Both the position numbers and the translations under genes were made by a program. DNA of 64,000 nt from Reticulascus tulasneorum (lineage: Eukaryota; Ascomycota; Sordariomycetes; Glomerellales; Reticulascaceae). The stretch lies in NCBI GenBank assembly GCA_001557505.1, contig LSAX01000010.1:372001-436000 (forward strand). Direction: 5' to 3'. Below are positions 1-8,973 of this stretch, piece after piece (the stretch's first letter is position 1; each line of letters begins with the position of its first letter). Under the pieces are notes generated by a model. It searched no databases, was not told the DNA's origin, and was given only the letters and a program-made list of their open reading frames with translations.

Positions 1-701
1 CCGAGTCGATAGAGGTGCTGGTATCTATCGCAACAGAGATGCTTGGTCTTTCTTTTCAAACCCTTGATATAGCCTCAACTGGCATATCAAAGCGAAGGTG
101 TGAAGTATGGAGAATAAGAAGGGCTCTTTGCCAGTTGTGCATAAACCCTGTGGTGCCGTTCACGTGCTGGCCATAAATGCATTCCACTGCCAGCGAGACG
201 TGAAAGCCGTTACAAGACTGCTGCAGCATCACCAGCCTTGGTATCAGTACGCCAGCGAGGCTAAATGTCAGACGGGAAAGGGAGTACGTCCCTGTAATCT
301 AGGCCATTTCTGAAATACAATTTGAATCGGTCGCGGAGAGACGGATGCCTTTTATCCCTTAAAGTGACCGATAGGCTCTTTAATGTGATAATATTGTAAA
401 TATAGGCTAACCTTTCCTATCTTCAGGCAGCGACAAATCAAATACCCGTCTTATGAAAGGCTTATCGCCGCTTGCCCAGGGTCGAGTATCCTAGGCATGC
501 ACTGGTTCCGCTAAATAGAGACTCTAAGTCCTTCGAAGAATTCATTAATGCTGTCAATACTCGGAGGTACTCTTCAAGCCCTGTTAATCGGTGATCCCAC
601 ACCTGAAATACTAGGACTCGGGCAAACCGATTTAACAAGCACCCGCCAGTCGCCAACAAGACCTAATGAAGTCTGATATGCACTTTTGTTGATAAGAATG
701 C
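1..701. other. Intergenic, no gene seen
   Basis: About 700 bp at the left edge. Only short ORFs without recognisable domains or splice-consistent extensions are present. It probably contains the 3' flank of the secreted-protein gene that ends at 702 on the minus strand. I see no repeat or RNA gene. Confidence 0.5.
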
Positions 702-1228
702 TTAACACGATCCCCGTACATTATCCGGGTTCGCGAAGCAAGTGCCTTGCCCATCTGCACACTCAAATCCTGCTGTTGCAATAGACTTGCATGCTGCTTC
801 CCACTCGTTTCCACCAAGCTTTTCAGCGCCCGTTCGCTGCGTACACTGTAAAGGAATGTTAGTCAGATGATGCACACCCTGGTTTTGTTTGTACCTACTC
901 TTCCAGATGGTGTATCGTAAAAGACTCCACCCCACTACCAGCGATATGTTAGATTGCATATTAAGTCATGTACAATGAGAACCGAGGTCCGACTGAGGGC
1001 CCATACCTGGTACTTGGCGTCATCATAAACTGTGCATGCGACAGTAGTCATTCTCCAGTTGTAACTGTCGCCATTGTGGCAGGTACAGCTATCATGAAGA
1101 TCGGCTTGGCTGTGGAATGGAAGCATTAGAGATTACTACCTGATAGCCCTGTTGTGCGAGTTGGGCACTTACACAGCGGATGCAAATAACAGCAGTGCTG
1201 ATAGCAAGACGTTGGGTTGGAACTGCAT
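702..1228 (-). CDS. Small secreted cysteine-rich protein (effector candidate)
   Basis: Three-exon model built from splice sites: 1228-1173, 1109-1007 and 845-702, giving 303 nt and 100 residues. Exon 1 begins MQFQPNVLLSALLLFASA, a clear signal peptide ending near A-V-Q-A. Intron 1 is 63 nt (GTAAGT...CCACAG). Intron 2 is 161 nt (GTATGG...TTTACAG, with a CTGACTAAC branch site just upstream of the acceptor). The mature protein has seven cysteines, including a CTC pair near its start and a C-terminal GSC. The pattern CTCHNGDSYNWRMTT followed by spaced cysteines resembles small secreted ascomycete proteins, but I cannot name the family with certainty. All phases close. No single reading frame shows the whole protein, so simple ORF searches would miss it. 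Extracellular location is inferred from the signal peptide, and a host-interaction role is only a hypothesis. Confidence 0.72.
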
Positions 1229-2179
1229 GATGGGTATGTTTGCGAATGTTTTGATTGGTAGGCCGGTTTGAAAAGCGATCGGGCGTGATCTATCGTAATG
1301 TAGACATGAACGGACTTGGATGAAGTGCAGATGTTCTTACCATTCACGGCCGAATCACAACTGGGAGGGCCGAAGTCTTTATACTAACCTCGACCAACAT
1401 TCTAGACTCCTTATATCGAGCTATGTTACCATCCTAGACAGGCATGGTGCGCTGCCAATGGAATCCATCCCAGGATACACGCTGAGTGGAATTGAAGTAT
1501 GAGATGAAACGTGGATGAACTCTCTTCAACGGGTCCTCGTATTCTAGAGGCAGTTGTGGATTCGTCGCATTAGAATCTAATCTCGAATGGAAGACCCGCT
1601 TGCTCAGCCTTCAGAAACAACTAGCGGAACCCGGGAACCCGTCCATCCCCGGCCCACTAAGTGACAGCGTATGCGCTCTCTCATGCACTGACAAGTCATG
1701 TATGTGATATATTTGACACAGGGGCCTCGTGTTTGTTCCTTGCCTTCATACCACGAGTCAGCAACTCCAGATGTGCTTTGTCAAATGCTGCCTTTCTACC
1801 TGACAACAGGGTCTCCAGATTTATTGTGATATCCACAGTTGACAGGCCAGTGCCTAATCAAGCCCCATCAACGTGAAACTGATCAAGCCCTTTACTCGGC
1901 CATACCGTTCGAACTTAAGAAGGATTCGGCTAAGCTGCGCCTCAAAGTCGGTTAGTCGACAGGGAGGTTAGACACCCTATAGCGAATTTGAAAGTCATGA
2001 ATAGTTCCGAAGCTCCTCAACTAAGAATAAAAATCAAACGAAGGTCGCTCCTTTTCAAATTATTCAACACAAAGATAGTATCACTTCTCAAAAAGAGAAT
2101 TGCAAGTCCAAGATTCACTGACCAGAATCTCTATCCTCTTCTAAATTCGTTTTCTAAACAGTACTTTACCTCTGTTATC
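1229..2179. other. Intergenic between two divergent secreted-protein genes
   Basis: About 950 bp lying between the start codons of two divergently transcribed secreted-protein genes, so it should contain both promoters. No additional coding signal was found. No motif is clear enough to call. Confidence 0.45.
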
Positions 2180-2890
2180 ATGATCTCTCACGCAATTCTC
2201 ACAGCTCTGGCACTTCTTCCTGCATCTCTCGGGTCGCCTGCCCCAGTACCATTGCAATTCGACGATGTGGTGCTGATCAACCGCGACGGTAGCTCAACCA
2301 TCATAAAAGAACACGAATATGATAGTTTATCAATTCGAAGTAACACTCCATCGACTGCTTCTGTGCCGCGAGGCCAACCTCTAGTCGTACAACGCCGAGA
2401 CTGCGAGCAGAGTTCCGAGGTGCAGGTCACGTCCGACACTCAGTTCTTGAATTGGGATGTGCCGATGTCCTCTCTTGTCAGCGCACAAGGCGGTGCTGCA
2501 ACAGTCTCCATCAGTCAAGGATTCTCGCTTGCCAACAGTGTATCGGTTTCCATCCAACAAAGCCTCGGCCTCGCTCAAGACATCCTCTCGCTCTCCCTGT
2601 CTGTCTCTTACACCGAGTCGTGGACCACAACAACATCCCAAGACCAGTCTTTCTCCTTCCAAGTCCCCGCAGGGCAATTTGGCATCATAGTTAGCGAACC
2701 TATGGTGCGCAGAGTCCAAGGGACAGTGTTAGATGGTTGCACAGATAGCTGGGATAAGACTGAGTTTATCTCCGACACCTATTCAGGTCAGTCGTTTGCG
2801 AATATCGATTGGGTCCAAGGTGTTATTCGACTTTGCAATAGTTCAAGCTATCCGATCCCTTTCTGCATTGGCGATGGGTTCCATAACTAG
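2180..2890 (+). CDS. Secreted celp0028-like effector family protein
   Basis: Intronless ORF of 236 residues. The frame is open further upstream, but the first in-frame ATG that leads directly into a signal peptide (MISHAILTALALLPASLGSP) is at 2180. After the signal comes a short pro-like region ending in a basic QRRDCE segment, then a Ser/Thr-rich core with alternating small and hydrophobic residues (probable beta structure) containing FLNWDVPMSS and ending SSSYPIPFCIGDG. From memory, these landmarks match the family annotated in Colletotrichum and relatives as celp0028 effector-like proteins. Molecular function of the family is unknown to me. Secretion is well supported, and the effector label rests on family naming only. 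The upstream neighbour is another small secreted protein transcribed away from it. Confidence 0.85.
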   Translation: MISHAILTALALLPASLGSPAPVPLQFDDVVLINRDGSSTIIKEHEYDSLSIRSNTPSTASVPRGQPLVVQRRDCEQSSEVQVTSDTQFLNWDVPMSSLVSAQGGAATVSISQGFSLANSVSVSIQQSLGLAQDILSLSLSVSYTESWTTTTSQDQSFSFQVPAGQFGIIVSEPMVRRVQGTVLDGCTDSWDKTEFISDTYSGQSFANIDWVQGVIRLCNSSSYPIPFCIGDGFHN

Positions 2891-3383
2891 TCGGTGGAAT
2901 TTACGGGCATTTTAAGAATGTTTAGTTTAGCAAGATGACTGCTACATATCTCTGGGGCCATGGATTGGGAAATTTCTTAGTGACGAGAGCTTGTAACTTT
3001 ACTGGGGGCAATTTTCAACCTATAATCGTTCAACAACCATATCAGCTTTGAACCTATCAATCTAATTGCTTATCAATATGTTTGCTGTAAGTCCTCTTTC
3101 TCGCGCAAATTTTATATGTTTAAGGCAATAGAACACGAAGTCATGTACAAGAGTATGTTGTCCTTAACTACTTACACCTTCTTTCTGGAATACTCTGCAA
3201 TTGATAGAACGGGGCTGTTGCCAGACACTCTTACTTGAATTTACAACAAAGTGAACATAAACTCAGTTGCAATCGGCAGGTGCCTTGTTCAAACAACTTG
3301 AGATAAGCCAAACTGCTCAGAATACTCTAACCAGGTGGGCAATGACCTGAGCCAATGCTCCTTTCCTATCTATTAAGAACCTG
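2891..3383. other. Intergenic, convergent 3' flanks
   Basis: About 490 AT-rich bases between two convergent genes. It is expected to hold both transcript ends. No further feature was recognised. Confidence 0.5.
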
Positions 3384-4582
3384 TCAACCAGCATTTTCGT
3401 ATCTTGCGGTGGTCGGCTCTTGCTCGAGTGCTGCGAGCCTCTCTCGGATAGCGGCCTGTTCATCCCCAATCTGCTGCAATTGCATCAAGGTCAGCCTCTG
3501 GTTTTCCAGATGATCGTATTGATTTCGAAGCCTTGTAAGCTCATCCGCCCTTGTATCCGTCGTTTCATTCGAGAAGGGCGGAGGAGAAACAGTCGTTTGT
3601 GGACTGGTATTTACCGTAGGCGGCTGCGAGATCACTTCTGTCTCACGTGCCCCTGGCGCCAAAAGGGGGTCATGGTGTGTCGTGAGGGCTGCTGACTGAT
3701 AGTCTCCGGGCAACTCCGCGAACCTCGGCGGATGCGAATCGATTTCCACCGCAGCAATGCTATGCGGTAGCTCAACAGGCGCCGGATGGTCTCTCTCGGC
3801 ATTGAGTTCAGCCGCCTTGCTCCCGGCCATTCCTGACATCTCAAACTTCTTTCCCCCCGAAATCCCCGTACCATGGAGTTCAGGTGGCCCGTCATACTGC
3901 TCCACTTGCTGCTCCGGATGTGTCCGCTCCTTCAGATTCTTCGATCGGTGGCGACGGACGAAGAAGATAAAGCCAGCGAGCAGCGCTACAAGCGCAACCG
4001 CACCGATCGCTATTCCTCCTTTTGCTCCGGCACTTAAACCTCGCGATCTCCCAGGCGTCTGTTGTTCAGGTGGTATATCTTGGCCCGGTGTCGAGCTAGG
4101 CAGCTCGATTGAACCTGTCTGCGGCACAGGAGGTGTTTCGAAGAGGGTCAGGTCACTTGCAGCCCAGCGAATCTGGACCATTGGGTGGTCCGTCCTGTAT
4201 GTACTAATAGGAGTGGAAGCACAAGCGTAGGAGTCAGCGTTTCCACCTTTGCAACAGGAGTAACCACTGTGGGATGTAGGGTCAGCTTTTCGATTCGGGA
4301 ACGGTAACATAGGGTAACGCCTTACCTGGGAACACATTGCATCGCCGTCTCTCCAACCGCGACGGGGGGACCCTGCCAATCGAAAGATCTGGAGCATCCT
4401 ATGGTCCATCCGCTGAAGCATATCGCTGGAGAGTAATAGCCTGCACCCTTGACCCAGTATTCATCAAAGCCGCTAGGCAGGCAACTCGTCACTAACCCAT
4501 TCCTGTCCACCAGCGGGGATGTTCCACAGGGAAGGCTCTCAACTGTGGTGATAGCCCCAGCCGGGGCCCGTCGTGAGGACAT
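3384..4582 (-). CDS. Single-pass membrane protein with cysteine-containing ectodomain
   Basis: Two exons, 4582-4326 and 4266-3384, separated by a 59-nt intron (GTAAGG...CCACAG), giving 379 residues. The N-terminal part carries the pattern SCLPSGFDEYW, YYSPAICFSGWT, then GETAMQCVPSGYSCC across the splice. This pattern recurs in fungal cell-surface proteins of unknown function. A transmembrane helix (GIAIGAVALVALLAGFIFF) is followed by a basic stop-transfer RRHRSK. The cytosolic tail is Pro/Ser-rich and ends in a predicted coiled coil (about the last 50 residues). No signal peptide is visible from this ATG. An in-frame ATG at 4711 would add 43 residues of low plausibility, so the true 5' exon may be missing. 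The layout resembles wall-stress sensor-type proteins, but it has no WSC domain. Confidence 0.7.
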
Positions 4583-5492
4583 TACTTGTGCACGCTTGTG
4601 GCGTTGTGTGGTCAAGCAGTGCGCTCGCAGCTCGACATGACGGAAGCGCCTCACTTGCGAGGCTCCGTAGTGCGGGAAGGGTTTTCGAGCTTTTATATCG
4701 GTACTTTCCACACCGGCATCGACCCAAGAGGTGGCGTCCGATGCGATCGGCGCGTAGAAAAGGTTGGGATTTCACAGAATGCATCTCCAAGTTTCCCCAG
4801 GAATCTTAGCGAACCTCTTTGTGTACAGATTACTGCGTAGTACCGCCCTCCACACGACCCCTGATACGGGTACAGTACCACGACGTTGATCTTCGGTCCA
4901 CTAAGTGGATCGAGAAATATATGTCTGGTAGATGGTCTTGGCATGGATGGACAATCATCAGTTCTTGTAATTAAGCTTTTATAGAAGACTTTACTTCTTG
5001 CTCGAGACAGAATTCCTGGAGTTCTGGTTTCTTTCTGCGCACGTAGAAAGAGACCCCCGCCAACTCAAAAGGTGACCATTTTGACAGCTCCACTTGTAAG
5101 CAGAGGGAATGAGTTTGCAAGGCATGAGCAGCAAGTGGAGGAATCAACAAGTTATGGATCCTAATACGAGAGGATACATTCTCCCTTAAATGACATGCTT
5201 CATCTATGGCTACCAGATTGTTCTACACAGCTCAATCGACCATCTAAGCTTATTTGAAGACGAACGACGTAACTCTATGTCATGCAAAGGGGGACTTCTA
5301 AAAAAAAGTGCTGGTTATCCTAAAACATTGTTTCGGACCGTCCTGCCACTCTTCACACATCAGATCCGCCGTATCTTTACTTGCGCGTACCGGACCGCTC
5401 TAGCATTTCGGAAACGAGCATCTAGAGAGGGTCCGTATGCATCACTTCCACGAAGAAGTGTCTTATCAAAAGGATAAGCTCATGGCCTGTCC
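4583..5492. other. Intergenic, upstream of membrane protein
   Basis: About 900 bp holding the promoter side of the membrane-protein gene and the 3' flank of the acetolactate decarboxylase gene. A missing 5' exon of the membrane protein could lie between 4583 and about 4950. No other gene is supported. Confidence 0.4.
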
Positions 5493-6218
5493 TTACCCTT
5501 CCACGGCCGCAATTCCATCTCCATCCCTCTCCAGTGCTGCCTCATTGAATTCTGCATCGCCACTCGGTAACTCCAGATGCACTTTCGAAATAGCCGCCGC
5601 ACCAATGTCCACCTCCCCGTCCGTTTCGAACGCCAGCAGGTGACCACCACGTCGGCGGTCCGCACTAATGAAGTGCAAATGATCACCAGCAACGCTGATG
5701 CCCTGCATGTATGCAGGTGACCGGAAACCAATGATTGTGCCATGAATTGGCTCCGAAAAGGTGTGTGAAACCTGGTGCTTGCCCAGCTCGGTCAGGCCTT
5801 CGTGAGGGACCTGCTGTCCACCGACGGTGCGGACTGTCACGGATTTGAAATTGCCCTCAATGCGCATCGCTATGTAGTGATTGTGAGCTGTGGGAAGCTG
5901 TTGCGTCAGTAGGTCGAAAAGCGCCTGCTTGTGACCTAGACTTGCTTTTGTTCTTGCTGTTGGCTGGAGCCGGGTGACCATTGCAAACGGTGCAATAGTA
6001 TCACTGGCAGCTGAGGTGTCGATTGTAGATATGGATCCGTCAGATTTCATTTGAAAGACTTCCCCGTCCAGTACAATCATCTCGCCCACCATGTTCCGGA
6101 AAGTTCCCAAGCCGTGGTCACCGTGTGAGAGCAGGGTGGAGATGGAGATGCCTGACGAAGCGACACCATCCATCAGCGCAGACACGATGGAATATTGGAA
6201 GAGCTCGTTCACCGCCAT
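5493..6218 (-). CDS. Alpha-acetolactate decarboxylase
   Basis: Intronless, 241 residues, starting at the first ATG of the frame (codons upstream lack an ATG). It converts 2-acetolactate to acetoin with loss of CO2. Family landmarks run throughout: NELFQYSIVSALMDGVAS at the N terminus, LLSHGDHGLGTFRNMVGEM at about residues 29-47, and the metal site GDHLHFISADRRRGGHLL at about 178-195, where His180, His182 and His193 are the expected Zn ligands. Its length matches the bacterial enzyme family, and no targeting peptide is visible, so it is probably cytosolic. It is divergently paired with acetolactate synthase, whose product is its substrate. The lack of introns and the bacterial-type pathway suggest ancient bacterial acquisition, although related fungal decarboxylases exist. 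Confidence 0.95.
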   Translation of the reverse strand: MAVNELFQYSIVSALMDGVASSGISISTLLSHGDHGLGTFRNMVGEMIVLDGEVFQMKSDGSISTIDTSAASDTIAPFAMVTRLQPTARTKASLGHKQALFDLLTQQLPTAHNHYIAMRIEGNFKSVTVRTVGGQQVPHEGLTELGKHQVSHTFSEPIHGTIIGFRSPAYMQGISVAGDHLHFISADRRRGGHLLAFETDGEVDIGAAAISKVHLELPSGDAEFNEAALERDGDGIAAVEG

Positions 6219-6701
6219 GCTTAGATTCGCAATCAAAGAGAAGAATCAACAATTAAAATTAAGATCAAGCTCCTATTACTTCACGAGCAACAAGAATAGC
6301 CATTAATGAGATCGGATGGACGTCGTCATCGGGTATGAGGAGGATTAAACCGTAGGTTGGAGACGGGTATTTGCGGCGAGGAATAGTGAGTAGTGAGTAA
6401 AGGAAGACGGGAATATTACGGGGATGCACAGGCGACGCCGGACGCTGTAATAAAGTTTTAGAGGCTCTTAGTCCGCTTTGTTGCCTTAGTGAGGGGGTTA
6501 CTAAGTGCCTCGATGTACCATGACGAGATCTCATTTGCCAAACACAAACTCGCGACGTACTCGGTGTCGCGAGAGTCTCTGGCAATCTCGAGTACTTAAG
6601 AGACTGGAGCTCTGAAAACCGACCGATTGTTCATTACTACATCCAAAATATCAATTTCACAAGATCTGAACTCTTTCCGTTCCTGGACGATCTCGTTCAA
6701 T
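6219..6701. promoter_or_regulatory. Shared divergent promoter region of the acetoin gene pair
   Basis: These 483 bp separate the start codons of acetolactate decarboxylase (minus) and acetolactate synthase (plus). No other gene is present, so both promoters must lie here if they are local. Co-regulation is inferred from this arrangement. I cannot identify a specific transcription-factor site or TATA box with confidence. Confidence 0.5.
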
Positions 6702-8390
6702 ATGCCCACCGAAACCGTCAAAATTGTCATTGACTCCCTCGTCGCCGCTGGTGTGAAGTATGTCTTTGGGGTCCCCGGAGCCAAGATCGACTCCGTCTTC
6801 AATGGCCTGCTTGACCATCCGGACATTAAGGTCATCGTCTGTCGGCACGAGCAAAACGCCGCGTTTATCGCTGCCGCCGTCGGCAAGCTTACCGGCCGTC
6901 CCGGAGTCTGCATTGCGACGTCCGGCCCCGGGACCAGTAATCTCGTCACTGGGCTCATCACCGCCACAGACGAAGGCGCGCCGATGGTTGCTATCGTCGG
7001 CACCGTCAAGCGAGTCCAGGGAGCCAAAAGAACCCACCAGAACCTCCGCACAGTCGAACTGCTCACCCCCGTAACCAAGAAGGTCGGGACAGCCATCGTT
7101 GAGGACCAGGTAGCCGAGATTGTGCTCGAGGCATTCAGAGTAGCTACGGCGTACCCCCAAGGCGCTACAGCTGTGTGCTTGCCCATCGATGTCATGACTC
7201 AGGGGATGAAGTCAACCATCCCGGCTTTCCCGACATCAGCGTTCATTTCACCAGAGTACGGACCGTCGCCGGAGGCATCGCTGCGCGATGCGGGTGCGCT
7301 GATCGAGGCTGCCAAGTTTCCCGTTTTATATCTTGGTATGAGGGCCGCAGACTCTGTGGTGGTGAAAGCCGTCCATGAATTCCTGCGAAAATACCCCATT
7401 CCTGTCGTCGAGACGTTTCAAGCTGCCGGTTCCATATCCCGAGAACTCCTCCCCTTGTTCTTCGGTCGGATCGGTCTCTTCCGCAATCAGCCCGGCGACA
7501 AACTGTTGACACACGCGGATCTTGTGATCACTGTTGGTTACGACCAAGCAGAATACGATGCGAATCTTTGGAACACAGCCAACAGTTTCGACATCCTGCA
7601 CATCGACTGCATCCCCGCCAGTGTTGGCTATTACTATGCCCCGAAGCTAGAGCTCGTTGGCTCCCTAGCGGAAAACATCAACAGTCTTGCGAGCAAGCTT
7701 ACGACTGTGGCACAGCCGCAGAAGACAGACATCTCCAAAGCCATCCTCGCCGAGTTCCACTCCTGGAAGACTCATGCCGACGCCTTTGTGAAACCAATCG
7801 ACGGTCCTGTTCACCCGCTACATTTCATTCGCCTCCTGCAGTCGATGATCGATCCTACAACCGTGGTAGCTGCGGATGTAGGTAGCGTGTACATCTGGCT
7901 GTGTAGGTACTTTTATTCGTTCCACCCGAAGACCTTTCTTGTCTCCAACGCGCAGCAGACCCTGGGGGTGGCGCTCCCGTGGGCGATTGGTGCCTCTCTC
8001 TCGCAAGAGCCGCAACCATGTTCTCGCAAAGTGGTCAGCATCAGCGGTGACGGCGGGTTTCTGTTCAGCGGCCAGGAGCTAGCGACTGCGGTAAAACAAG
8101 GGTGCGATATTACGCACTTTGTGTGGAACGACGGGAAGTACAACATGGTGGAGTTCCAGGAGGTGGACAAGTACGGCCGCAGCGCGGGAGTTGATCTCGG
8201 CGGCGTGGACTTCGCGACGTACGCAGAAGCTTTCGGGGCCAAAGGCCTAAGGGTAAACACCTCAACGGAAATGGAGAGCGTGATGCAGGAGGCGCTGGCG
8301 CACAAAGGCGTCTGTGTAGTAGATGTTCAGATTGATTACTCCCAGAACCACGAGCTCATGGCTCACGTGGTGGCGGATACCATTGCCTGA
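6702..8390 (+). CDS. Catabolic-type acetolactate synthase (ThDP enzyme)
   Basis: Intronless, 562 residues. The start at 6702 is the first ATG and matches the family N terminus, and the 25 upstream open codons contain no ATG. It condenses two pyruvates to 2-acetolactate plus CO2. Sequence landmarks are YVFGVPGAKIDSVFN, the ThDP-activating glutamate in CRHEQNAAF (Glu50), ATSGPGTSNLVTGL, a central Rossmann-like domain, and the C-terminal ThDP/Mg motif beginning SGDGGFLFSG (about 448) with FVWNDGKYNM about 27 residues later. The GAKID and THQN features resemble bacterial AlsS/BudB-type enzymes and not mitochondrial Ilv2, and no transit peptide is seen. The FAD-site details of biosynthetic enzymes are not evident by eye. 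With the adjacent decarboxylase it forms a two-step acetoin route. Confidence 0.93.
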   Translation: MPTETVKIVIDSLVAAGVKYVFGVPGAKIDSVFNGLLDHPDIKVIVCRHEQNAAFIAAAVGKLTGRPGVCIATSGPGTSNLVTGLITATDEGAPMVAIVGTVKRVQGAKRTHQNLRTVELLTPVTKKVGTAIVEDQVAEIVLEAFRVATAYPQGATAVCLPIDVMTQGMKSTIPAFPTSAFISPEYGPSPEASLRDAGALIEAAKFPVLYLGMRAADSVVVKAVHEFLRKYPIPVVETFQAAGSISRELLPLFFGRIGLFRNQPGDKLLTHADLVITVGYDQAEYDANLWNTANSFDILHIDCIPASVGYYYAPKLELVGSLAENINSLASKLTTVAQPQKTDISKAILAEFHSWKTHADAFVKPIDGPVHPLHFIRLLQSMIDPTTVVAADVGSVYIWLCRYFYSFHPKTFLVSNAQQTLGVALPWAIGASLSQEPQPCSRKVVSISGDGGFLFSGQELATAVKQGCDITHFVWNDGKYNMVEFQEVDKYGRSAGVDLGGVDFATYAEAFGAKGLRVNTSTEMESVMQEALAHKGVCVVDVQIDYSQNHELMAHVVADTIA

Positions 8391-8973
8391 TGTGCGCTGC
8401 CTTATTTAATAGTATAGTCGAGCGGCAGTACCGGATACAGAAAGACATCTAGACATAGATTTTATTCCTCCTATTGAATTGTAATTACTTTACCTTGGGC
8501 ATGTTGCGTCGCATCTGCGTGTGATCGATCTGTTCCGTTGCCAACAAGGTGCGATGCGATGCGTTGGGTTTACGGGCAGCTGGTACCAGGTGACTCGTGG
8601 TGATTTAAAGTGTGAAAAAGTGGACACTGCATGCATCATGTACGTCAGTAAATAGATACCCAGTGCCAGATATGCGAGTCATGCCTTGAAAATTCCGGCA
8701 AGCCATGGAAGATGCCGCACTACCCCACCTTGCAGGTGCATGGCATTCTCCTCATGTGTGCCCTGCTTGCCCATCTCTCTCCTGCTGCTTTTCGCCACCG
8801 TCCCAATCAGACGTCTACGCCATGAGTTTGGTGCCAAGGCAACACAACGCAGAAAATGATTGAATAGTCTTGCTCCTTCAAAGTCTTCGCCACAGACCTT
8901 TCCGTCGTTCGCATGCGCCTCCTTCCGCCGTGAAGACGGATCATCATCATTAGCAGTAGCAGCAGCAGCAGGT
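8391..8973. other. Intergenic upstream of histidine kinase
   Basis: Contains the 3' flank of acetolactate synthase and the 5' leader of the kinase gene. Short trinucleotide runs (TCA, then AGC) occur at about 8941-8971, immediately before the kinase ATG. No gene is supported. Confidence 0.5.

Noticed and set aside
1988..2179. 64-residue N-terminal extension of the celp0028-like protein
   Set aside because: Begins at TTG, is lysine-rich and would bury the evident signal peptide at 2180.
6627..6701. N-terminal extension of acetolactate synthase
   Set aside because: The upstream open codons start at TTG, not ATG, and do not resemble a transit peptide; the family N terminus begins at 6702.
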